Assembly: GCF_029784135.1 (NCBI RefSeq)
Contig: NC_073745.1
Location: 105,414,322-105,478,321 of the forward strand
DNA from: Toxorhynchites rutilus septentrionalis
Lineage: Eukaryota; Arthropoda; Insecta; Diptera; Culicidae
DNA: 64,000 nucleotides
Direction of reading: 5' to 3'
The translations under genes and the position numbers were made by a program. A model generated the notes under the pieces. It saw nothing but the letters and a program-made list of their open reading frames with translations, did no database searches and was not told the origin of the DNA. Positions 11,301 through 23,300 of the stretch are shown one piece after another; within the stretch, counting starts at the first letter, position 1, and each line of letters opens with the position of its first letter.

Positions 11301-14300
11301 AATTTGTGTTTCATTTGTATGGCAGCCCCCCCTTAAATGGAGATAAGGAGTGTAACCATCATAGAAACATTAATTGCACCCTATAACATCAATATGCCCA
11401 ATTTGGTTCCATTTGCTTGAATAATTCCCGAGTAATGCAGAAATTTGTGTTTCAATTGTATGGCAGCCCCCCCTTAGAGAGGTGGGTGGAGAGTCTTACC
11501 ACCATAGTAACATTTATTGCACCCTAAAACCTCAATATGTCTAATTTGGTTTCATTTGCTTGATTAATTCCCGAGGAATGTAGAAATTTGTGTTTAACTT
11601 GTATGGCAGCACACCACCACCCCCCCCCCCTTAGAGAGGGGTGAGGGGCCTTAAACTATCACGAAAACCTTCCCCGGGCCCAAAAACCCCTACATACCAG
11701 TTTTCATGTTGATCGGTTCAGTAGTTTCCGAGTCCATAAGAATCAGACAGACAGACAGACAGACAGACAGAAAACCCTTTTTTATATATATAGATATACT
11801 GACACCTGATCAGCGCCTGAATATCATGAAAATTTATCACGAAATCCATGGTTTATTATCGTCGACATAAACATCTATCGGAGTAATTAATTCGAGCAAC
11901 TTATTTGCGGTCCACTTTTACTCCACAGGATAACACGCATCGTCAGAGATGTCGTACAGTGCGTGACAATACTTGGTGTGCTCCATGAGCCATGATTAGT
12001 CCACTTCTCTTCAAAAGTAATGCCGGCTAGAACGTAACAGTCAATGCTGACCGCTACAGAGTAATGACAGTCGACTTTTTTGCCGTCAATGTTGATGAGC
12101 CGAGGATTCAACAAGACGGTGTTATACACAACACGTAGCTCAATTGATTTATTTAAAAAACTTCCAGCGAACGAATGAGATCATGTAAAAGATTCGCGGA
12201 TTGGCCTTCAATATTATGCGAGTTAGCATCTCTTCCTCTGTCAAAGAAACACTGACGAGACTCAAACATCTTCCTCACCTGTATACACACAAGACGTAAA
12301 GATTACTATTTGTTCAAACCGTTGGAGCATGGGTAGTACACGCATTTTTGAAGAAAGCCAGTTCGTTTCATTGATAAATAGTTTATATTAGATAGTACCG
12401 TCCAATCGCCAAAAAAAATATTTCAGAAAAATAGTTCTTCTGTTTTTTTGGCAATTAGGCGGTACCATTTCGGTATACGTTGTATTACCATAATGTATCC
12501 TTTAAAAAATGGACTAATTTCGGCTGGCGATAAAAAAATAGAAAATATAAATCAATGGATCAAATTTTCCTTAAATCCTACTTGTACTTCTACAAAAAAT
12601 CAACGACGCTCTAATCAGTTGTTTCGCAACAGCCTTGACGAAAACTGTGAAACAACAACGTCCAAACTTTGTTCGTACTGCCAGTTTCACCCCAGAACGC
12701 TAAGAAGTTGGACATCGTATGGCACTTCGTGTCCGCCGGATATAGGCGATCCGGCATTTAGAACATCCTCTTTCTTCAGGAGAATGGCAAGAGCGTCGAA
12801 AGGAAACCTGGCTCTGATCGTCCGACGGTGCTACGCAACCGTAAAGTACAGCACAAGCTGAAGCGGGAGACCGAGAGCAAAGTAGCCCCATCGTCCCGCG
12901 GCTTGGACCGGGAGATCGAAGCGACAGGCCAAACTATGAACAAGTACATGGCTTAAATTGACATTTTTATGCGGAAACGTCAGTCTAGGTCGGTCGTGTC
13001 TGAGCAGTAGGTGATACCTCAGAAAGAGCGGCTGATGATAAACGTTGTACCGAAATCCGCTAACACTCCCAAAGTTCCCCAGCTGCAAATTTTCTATCGA
13101 TTTGACGCAGTGAGCAATATTTTTGCCTACATTCGGATGTTAGCTCACAATGTATGTAATGTATAAAATGCAGTTAAAGAACTGGCTGCTGATTTAGAGT
13201 TTTGAAAGATGTCAGATCATGATCTCTTAAGTAGTCGCGATCTTAATAATATTTTACACATATCCTTATAAGTAATTATGTTGTTATTTCACCCGCTTCC
13301 CTGTTTTCACTTATCAGTTCTCCATTCCTTCCCCTATAAATCAGCAGAACTTGACACCCGATGAGATCAATTTACTACAGCAGCTACACGAACTTTCTAA
13401 GAGAGTACTCATGGCCATAGGATACTTAATAATTAAGGACCGCACATTTTGGGGCAAACTTGTACGTTTCATTTGTTTGGATACCACGAATGAGATCGTT
13501 TCCTTCGGTGTGGATTAGACGAAGACGAGCCATCGGTCGGCCTTGTCAGATTTTTGGCAGACCAAGGATTTAACAATCAAATGTAGAAAACACGGGTTAT
13601 TTCGTGATCCATCCGTAATAGACGGAACGCGAAACACGAGAAAACTCGCGAGCGGTCCGCAATGTGTTAATATACATCACCTGGCTATAATTTTTTTTTC
13701 TGTGTTATAGTGACTTTCAACCATTTTTGGCTGGTTTGTCACTCTTCTTTTCAATATTGGAAGCATGTCGAGGGTGAGAATTGAACTCGTGACCTTTAGC
13801 GTGAGAGGTACGGATGTTACCACTACGCCAGATCGCCTCCACAGAATCTATAAAGTTATTACAACCCTCTACAAACAATATTCCGGACAACGAGGCAACG
13901 TAAAAGAAAATGTTCTTTTTATCCATACTATATTTCGGTAGTTATTGATTTATTAGAATTAGGTTTATATCTATGTGAATATAACCTATTAAGGATTTTA
14001 TTCAAAAATGCACTGATAAATGATGACTCCTTATCCTCTTCTGAATAATTAAATTAATTGAAGAAAAGGGTGGCAATGGCTCTAATGGTATTTTGTGCAC
14101 ATTTTTGAACATCGATATAAAAAAATCAAATAGTGTCAGAATGTGGTTCCAGATTCTACCTCATCCTACCCGTTAAAAGGATATAATTTAATATAAGAAA
14201 CGGTTTTTCCAGGACCTCCATTTGGTTTTTGACCAACGAAAAAACTGAATTTAAATGCAATGTCTGCAAACAAACACAGCCCTACGTCAAGCTCCCTTCA

Positions 14301-17300
14301 GTGACCCTAGGCCCAGACCCATCAAATTTTATTTATTCCAAAAAATCTCCGAAATTAGTGTCTCTACACTAGAATACTCCCTCAAAGGTTTTTGTGGTCT
14401 TTATGCTGAGAAGAAAAACAAAATTTCAATTTTCAAAATTAATTATGAATTATTTTCATTCAATTGTTTAGAGATTTTTTTTATCGAAAATATATATTTT
14501 TATCAAGGCTCATATGGCGTCAGCCTGACGGGGCCGGGAGTTCAATATTTCGACAATGTTTGCTTACAACTATGTTAGTAATATGTTACCGATTACTCGC
14601 GGTTGGCTTGAGGTTAGTATTACAAGTTTTCTCATAATTGGGATGTTACAGTCTTCAATGCTCTGTACGTGTGCCCGACACGAGATACTTCCTATTGGGA
14701 TGCAGCTGACCATTAAGTATGTACCCCATATCTAGCGTGGTGCGTCTTTCTCGACTCGAGGAATCCAGGAAAGAATGGTCACTAGCCGGTAGAATCATCA
14801 GCTCGTGTAGAGTTGCCATGAGCAGTACAATCCTCAACTCTTGGCGGATGATCAGTGGGCTGCACAACATTCGGCCCGTGTATTTGTAAAGAGTATGTGT
14901 AAAAGTTTATCGATCGGGTAGGAAGGATATGATACTGGGGTGCAACGGAGGAAACATCATTAAACGTTGACATCGGCGATTTAGAGTTTTGGAGATTTGG
15001 AGAAATGTCGATAGTCATATAAAACGAGTAGATGAATTGGAAAAAAGCCTTTCTTTGAAGATTCTTTGGTATCGATTCAATCGGTGAATCGATCTCTACG
15101 CCCGCCAGAAAATCGATTCGTCAAGATCGATCTTTTCATAAAGATCTCCCAATCCTAGTACAGGTCGGACTCGATTATATATAATCGCAATTTCACTTTC
15201 AACGTTAATTTTTGAATCCAATACATAATCGAATCACAAAAAAGCTATTTTTCTATTAATGTTTGACATTCATACATTAATGAAAAAATTGTTTTCTTGC
15301 GATTCGATTTTGTATAGGATTTGAAAATAGTTGTTGAAAAAAAATGGTCGACTATATATAATCGAGTTCGATCTGTACTAACACAACCGTGATGGTTAGG
15401 TATTGCAACAGAATAACGCATCTGTTCATGAAAACCGGACGGCATATTGGGCAGGGGCTTCAGATTCTGGAATAGCCTGATCAAACCCCAATCCAGAAAT
15501 CAAGGAAGTGATCTTACGAAGAGTAAATGCCGCTAACAATAGGTTTGAGCGTGTGGTAGGCATTAAATAACTAGTTTTTGTAACGAAATAGTTTTTCTAA
15601 TATGCCGCAGCTAGATCGAAAGCACGCCAAATGGATTGTTTTGAATTGACTGAAAACTAAGGATGTCTGACGAATTACAAACTTGTTGTAACTCATACAA
15701 AATTGTTGTTAAATTTATACAGGAGTGATAGTTTTCCATCTGGTTCTACATCTATAGAACGCCGGCGTTTCTTGACGTAGGACTGCGTCTTTGATTTCTA
15801 TATAGGGGAGTAATATGTAAATGTAAAGAAAAATTAAGAGTTTTCAAATGCATATTACGCAGAATCGTTCTCACGATATATGTTATAATATACACTATTA
15901 GACAGAAAATTTATTGAGCATTTTTTTCACCTGAGACAACAACAGTGGAAATAGTAAAACAAGTGAGCAATTTATATTAGGCTGTCAAAAAAGTCCTGCG
16001 GTATTTTTTTTTAATTTTCATTTGTTCATAAAATTAGTTACAATCATCTGTTTTAATCAAATATGCGCCGTTTTGTTCGATGACTTTTTCCCAACGAGAT
16101 GCCAACTTCATAATACCCCTGTTATAGAAGCTCGCTTCCTTATTGGCAAAAAACTCGGATAGCCAATTTTCACAGGCCTCTTTTGTGGCTAACTTCTGAC
16201 TACCTAGCTCGTTCGCCATGGACAAAAACAAGTGGTAGTCACATGGTGCAAGGTCCGGACTATACGGTGGATGCAAAAGAACCTCCCATCCGAGCTCCCG
16301 GAGCTTCCGGCGCGTCACCAAAGAAGTGTGTGGCCTGACGTTGTCCTGATGGAAGACAATGCGGCCTCTGTTTATCAAAGATGGCCTCTTCTTCATGAGT
16401 GCTACCTTCAAGCGGTCCAGTTGTTGGCAGTACAGGTCCGAATTGAGCGTTTGGCCATAGGGAAGCAGCTCATAATAGATTATTCCTTGACAATCCCACC
16501 AAACACATAGCAGAACCTTTCTGGCCGTTAATGAGGGCTTGGCCACCGTCTGAGCCGCTTCAGCGGGCTTCGACCAAGACCGTTTGCGCTTCACGTTGTC
16601 GTAAGTGACCCACTTTTCATCGCCAGTCACCATCCGCTTCAGAAACGGGTCGATTTTGTTGCGATTCAGCAGCGATTCACATGCGTCGATACGGTCAAAG
16701 ATGTTTTTTTGCGTCAACGTGTGTGGCACCCATACATCGAGCTTCTTTGTGAATCCAAGCTTCTTCAAATGGTTAATAACGGTTTGATGACTTATCCCCA
16801 GCTCTTGGCCGATGCTACGGCTGCTACTATGCCGGTCTTTCTCGGCTAATTCATCGATTTTGTCGCAATTTTCGACGACAGGCCTTCCGGAGCGTGGCGC
16901 ATCTTCGACGACCTCTACACCAGAACGAAAACGTTGAAACCATCGTTGTGCGGTGGAAATGGAAAGTGTATCGGGTCCATAAACTGCACAAATTTTATTG
17001 GCAGCTGGAGATGCATTTTTGCCTTTGTCATAGTAGTACTGTAAAATATGTGGGAATTTCTCTTTATTTTGCTCCATATTTGCGACACTATAACTCACGA
17101 ACGACTTAACCAAACAAAACACTGTCAAGGACTATATTATAGCGCGCAAAATACCTTTCCAACAAGCTATAGTATGACTCGATACAATGAATACAACTAG
17201 AACTACGCGCTTACAACGACACCTCGCCGAAATACCGCAGGACTTTTTTGACAGCCTAATAGAATAAAAGGTGTATGAATGCAAAGGTAAATCATATATT

Positions 17301-20300
17301 TTGCATTCTTTCTTTCAACTTGGTTCCCGTGAATGTTTTATGCAACACAAGATTGTGTACAATAATTCATTCTATTAAACAAATCTGACATCCAGTCAAT
17401 GTGTAGGAATAGAGTGATGTAGATGGTGAAGTGGGTTTAGTAAGATGACTGCAATTCCATAGAAATTTATTCGGATTTATTTCCGAATACACTTCACGGT
17501 GGAAACGAAATGAAGTGTATCCGCGACGACAACGATATGGTGTCGACATCTGGATATTAAAAATTATCTTCAAATACAATTTTTGTAAGAGATTGTTTTA
17601 CCAAATGAAAAAACAATGTTTTTCTTTCACATTGAACACTAATTTAATACGGAGAAGTTAATTTACATTCGTAATTTCTATTTGAAAGATGTTCGTTATG
17701 CCTGAAGCCCTATTATTATCTTTCACGCTTCACTAACTCGTAAAACGTAGTTCAATAAAAAACGGAAATAAAGTCCATAGTCTCCAAACAGACATTATTT
17801 CACTGAAAAAGCTATTACTCCCGATGACTTACAATACCATTGCCATCCATTAAAAATAAAATAGTTTTATGATTTCATGCGTATTTTGCCTGAAAATATC
17901 ACTAAATCGTGAGTATTTTCAACATTTCTTGTTTTTTCTTCATATTCAATGTAATAATGACGATATATTTTTTTACCGATCAACAAATACTTCTTCTATC
18001 ATTCCACCCTATTGTGTGTCACACTGATATTCATCATTCATTTTCGGTTAGACAGTTGAACAGTTGAGCTTCTGCGGGAAAGCCAATTTTGTTTTTTATC
18101 CGTTGTAACCCGTTTGATGGTTAGGAGTACATATAACAAACGGCCCTTTTGAGGTCCACCATTTGGAAATTCAAAAGAGTTAAAATAACAGATTTCTGAA
18201 CAGCAAAAAAAATACATAAAAACAATTGTTCCGAACAATCACAGTCCTACGTCAAACTTACGTCCGTGCCCCTAGGCTCAGACCGTTCTACTTTTTGTTG
18301 TTATAATGTTTCGTCTCTGAACAAAACAATAAAGTTCAAATGACCAGTATTATAAAGGAAGATAATTGTTCGTCATCTTTCTAACATGAAAAAAATAAAT
18401 TCATCCAGAATTTCTCAGAAGGTGATAGACGATCATATTTCATGAAAAAAACCTTCTACGCATATGTTCGAATTTCAACAATGACAGAGTTATAGAACTA
18501 TTTTCTGTTTCGGACTCTGTTCTCTCTAACTGGCTCTACATTAAAAAGTTCACAACGGAAGACGACTCTGTTGCTTCCATTTGAAAGATGACAAAAAATA
18601 GTACAGGATATAGTAGTGGAATATCTGAAGTAGTGAATTTAAATAACATTTCGGAAGTGAAAACGTGAATATTAGTCATTTTTAATGTGTTATTATTAAT
18701 TTCATCCTAAAAATTCATATTAAACTTGATTGTTTATATCAATTAAGTTAAAGTTCACTAACCGCTCTTCAATTTGTTCTTTGACACCCAACTTCTATCT
18801 TTCTAATTTCGCTGCAATATCGAAATAATCTATTCCTGATGAAAATTCAAGCAAAATCTTCGAAAATGACGATTTTTACCCCACTGCACAATGGTCCAGG
18901 ACAAGGGTTTTCAGATTTTTTATGGCAGAGCACTTTTTATAGCAAAAACATTTTGCGGAGCACCAGCATGTTTTAAACAATAAAACAAATCCTATTTGCA
19001 TTGACATTGCCCAACCAGAAACAATTGTAATTGTATTGTATTGTACGTCGCAGTTACACGATATCTGAACCGGAATTAACAAGATAAATCACTATATGCC
19101 CGGTGGAATTAAATTGAAGAATGTTTTTTGTCAAGGTGGGTTTTCAAGTGGGAGCATTTGCTATAACTTCGCGGAGCACAAATTTCCCGCGGAGCACCAT
19201 TATAAAACCCCTGGTCCAGGAGATGCATTTAAGTGGAAATTAGCATTTAGAGCTCGACAGTTGTTCTCTAGACGAAAACTGTTTTCAACAAAGTTGTTAC
19301 ATATGATAGAGCGCTTATTTTTAGGTTGTCAAAAATAGGGTGACCAAAATTGTCGATGAAATAAAAAATATAACATTCTTATTTTTATAGATAGATATAA
19401 ACATAGTTCGACAATGTTTTTTTTTTATCCAAAATATATATTTTTATTAAGGCTCATATGGCGTCATCCTAACGGGGCCGGGAGTTCAATATTTCGACAA
19501 TGTTTGCTTACAACTATGTTAGTTATATGTTACCGATTACTCGCGGTTGGCTCGAGGTTAGTATAACAAGTGTTCTCATAATTGATATGTTGCAGTCTTC
19601 GATGCTCTGTACGTTGTGCCCGACACGGACGACAATGTTGTAACTCCAGATATTTGAGACATCTTTGTAGAACAAAGTTTCTTTCTATCTCTTGAGATAA
19701 TCGATATAGCGCCTTTTTTCTATGTTACGTTAGGGTCTAACTTTTATATTTCAAAGTTTACATACACTAACTAACTTAGAAATACTTTTAGAACTTACTA
19801 ATACCAAACATTTTTCGATGCAGAACTTGTCAATATATCAGTTTTACTCAAAGTTATTGACATTTCTTCCCAAAACACACGCTCTTTTCATTTGTTTGTC
19901 TTTCTTTCTGGGGCAAACATAAATAATGTTTGTTGACGGAATTTGAGAGAACAGATTCCACTCTATATAGTATGTGATTTTCAAAACTATGTTATTTTTT
20001 GTGTTTGAGTAAATTAAAATTGAAATCATGAGTTTTTGGGTAAAAACCCATCAATAACTTTAAGGAGGATTAAGATATTGACAAATTCTGCATCGCAAAA
20101 TATCGGTATTGATAACCTCTAAAAGTCGTACGAAGACAATTTGGATGTATAATTTTAAATATGAAAGTTAGAGTACCGTTCTGAATCATATTTCGTACGC
20201 TTAAGGTATATGACGCAGAAAACAGATCTAAACATTATGCACAGGTATTATTTGGTTGATATTTTTAATAAATTAGCTCAATATGCTTTTAAGCTTTCTA

Positions 20301-23300
20301 CTTTGCTACATATTTAATTGAAAACATAAAAAAAATCATCGAATAAAATGCTTTTCAAATGAAACGAATAAGAATCAAACTACGAACAGATTGAATTCAA
20401 ATTTCGAACACTTTATTTTGTAATTTTTTGGACGAAAATTACATTACACTTGATTATATTTTATAGTCAACTGCGAAACACTTACCAAACAAACACAGTA
20501 AACTGTTAAGGATGATGAGAACTAATGAAACACGTGAGAAATTTAAATATTCATGAACGGGTAAATTCTACGTACTCACGATAAGCAACCGTAAAACACA
20601 AACGATAGTGAGTTGTGTTGAAAGATTTGTGCCGATTGTGTTATAATTCAAATATAGTTCTCATGTGAAATGATAGTGAAATCAAGGGATTACACTAAAG
20701 AAGCAATTGTGATTTTAATTTGATAGTTATATTATCAGTGCAATCAGATTCCAGATATTAGAACAAAGTGTCCGGTTTTTTCATAGTTACCCTAATGCAA
20801 CTCAGATAGAAAGCGCTAAAAAAGACTTTGTGGGAGATATTTATTCTTTAGACAAAAACTGTCTCCGACAAAGTTGTTACATATGATAGAGCGCTCATAT
20901 TTATATTATCAAAAATAGGGTGGCCAAAATTGTCAATGAAATGAAAAATCTAACTTTGTTATCATTATAGATAGAGATAAACATAGGGCCCTATTCCAGA
21001 AAACGAGACGAACAAACGAGCGCTCGTCTCGTTTGTTTTCATATTCCAGAAGCCGAGCTCGACTAAAAACAGACGAGTAGCTCGTCTGGTTCGACGACCG
21101 TTTGGCCGCGCTCGTCGATGAATCAGTCGAATCGTCTAGTTTGTTTGATGTGTTTGTGCTCCTTGTTGATTGAAGGCATCGGTATTCTTCTGCTCCGCCT
21201 TTATCTTCAAAAATTGTTTCACGGCTAAACTAGTATTACATAAGCAATGTATGTTTTCAACTGCAACAATTCAATTCAGTAACTGCAAGATTCTACAGAT
21301 TTTCAAATGGGTCTCTTCCAAACAACACAACCAAATGTAAACATTGAACTCATATCCAGGGATGCTAGATGACTGTTTTGAATATATTAACACGACACTA
21401 AAAGTGTCTTCACATATTGAACGAAAATGAGTAATTCAAAACAACTACTTTTTTGGAAATACATATATAGAGAGTTAAAACTTTTCATGATTAGGTTGAT
21501 TAGGTGAACAAACATTGCCCCCCATAAATCCTTAATAACAAAACGTCTGAGTGATAAAACCATATGCTCGAGGAAACATATCAATGAAACCAAACGATAT
21601 ATGAAAATTATTCCTTTTTGTTATGTTTTTTTGATATTTTGGCACTGAGAAAAGAGTATCGATTGATTAATTTGAAAACTGTTTGATGCTTTTCTCAAAA
21701 CAAAAACTTGTCTTCTCATCTGAAATCACTGGTCATACCGAGAAAAACTGATTGAAGTTTCTCCAGTCTACCAAATAAAACATTTCAATGAAACTCGTGT
21801 ACTGGAATGGGATATTTTGCTCGTCTCGAAAGTGACTGAAGCCAAGACGAGACGAGACGAATTGCTCGTCTCGTTTTCTGAAATAGGGCCCATAGTTCGA
21901 TAATGTTGTAGCCCCAGTTATTTTAAACATCAGAACAAAGCTTTTTTATATCTTTTAAAATAATAGATTTAGCGCTTTTTTCTAAGTTTCATTAGGGTGA
22001 CCAACAAACTGTCTTCGTAAGACTTTTAGAGCTTACTATTACAAATATTAGGCTGTCAAAAAAGTCCTGCGGTATTTTTTTTGAATTTTCATTTGTTCAT
22101 AAAATTAGTTACAATCATCTGTTTTAAGTCAAATATGCACCGTTTTGTTCGATGACTTGTTCCCAAGATGAGATGCCAACTTCATAATACCCCTGTTATA
22201 GAAGCTCGCTTCCTTATTGGCAAAAAACTCGGATAGCCAATTTTCACAGGCCTCTTTTGTGGCTAACTTCTGACTACCTAGCTCGTTCGCCATGGACAAA
22301 AACAGGTGGTAGTCACTTGGTGCAAGGTCCGGACTATACGGCGGATGCAAAAGAACCTCCCATCCGAGCTCCCGGAGCTTCCGGCGCGTCACCAAAGAAG
22401 TGTGTGGCTTGGCGTTGTCCTGATGGAAGACAATGCGGCCTCTGTTTATCAAAGATTGCCTCTTCTCCATGAGTGCTACCTTCAAGCGGTCCAGTTGTTG
22501 GCAGTACAGGTCCGAATTGAGCGTTTGGCCATAGGGAAGCAGCTCATAATAGATTATTCCTTGACAATCCCACCAAACACACAGCAGAACCTTCCTGGCC
22601 GTTAATGAGGGCTTGGCCACCGTCTGAGCCGCTTCAGCGGGCTTCGACCACGACCGTTTGCGCTTCACGTTGTCGTAAGTGACCCACTTTTCAACGGGTC
22701 GGTTTTGTTGCGATTCAGCAGCGATTCACATACGGTCAAAGATGTTTTTTTGCGTCAACGTGTATGGCACCCATACATCGAGCTTCTTTGTGAATCCAAG
22801 CTTCTTCAAATGGTAAATAACGGTTTGATGACTTATCCTCAGCTCTTGGCCGATGCTACGGCTGCTACTATGCCGGTCTTTCTCGGCTAATTCAGCGATT
22901 TTGTCGCAATTTTCGACGACAGGCCTTCCGGAGCGTGGCGCATCTTCGACGACCTCTACACCAGAACGAAAACGTTGAAACCATCGTTGTGCGGTGGAAA
23001 TGGAAACTGTATCGGGTCCATAAACTGCACAAATTTTATTGGCAGCTTGAGATGCATTTTTGCCTTTGTCATAGTAGTACTGTAAAATATGTCGGATTTT
23101 CTCTTTATTTTGCTCCATATTTGCGACACTATAACTCACGAACGACCTAACCAAACAAAACACTGTCAAGGACTATATTATAGCGCGCAACCTTTCCAAC
23201 AAGCTATAGTATGACTCGATACAATGAATACAACTAGAACTACGCGCTTACAACGACACCTCGCGGAAATACCGCAGGACTTTTTTGACAGCCTAATATT

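Noticed and set aside
10600..11690. CRISPR-like array
   Set aside because: The 143-bp units are contiguous tandem repeats inside a Helitron-like element in a eukaryotic genome, without regular unique spacers.
12448..12861. 137-codon open frame in the SLC6 intron
   Set aside because: Its second half overlaps a frameshifted Tc1-like remnant in another frame and its first half has no resemblance to any protein I know.
13691..13840. tRNA gene on the minus strand
   Set aside because: A and B boxes are present but no acceptor stem closes and the sequence continues to an A-rich tail; it is a SINE.
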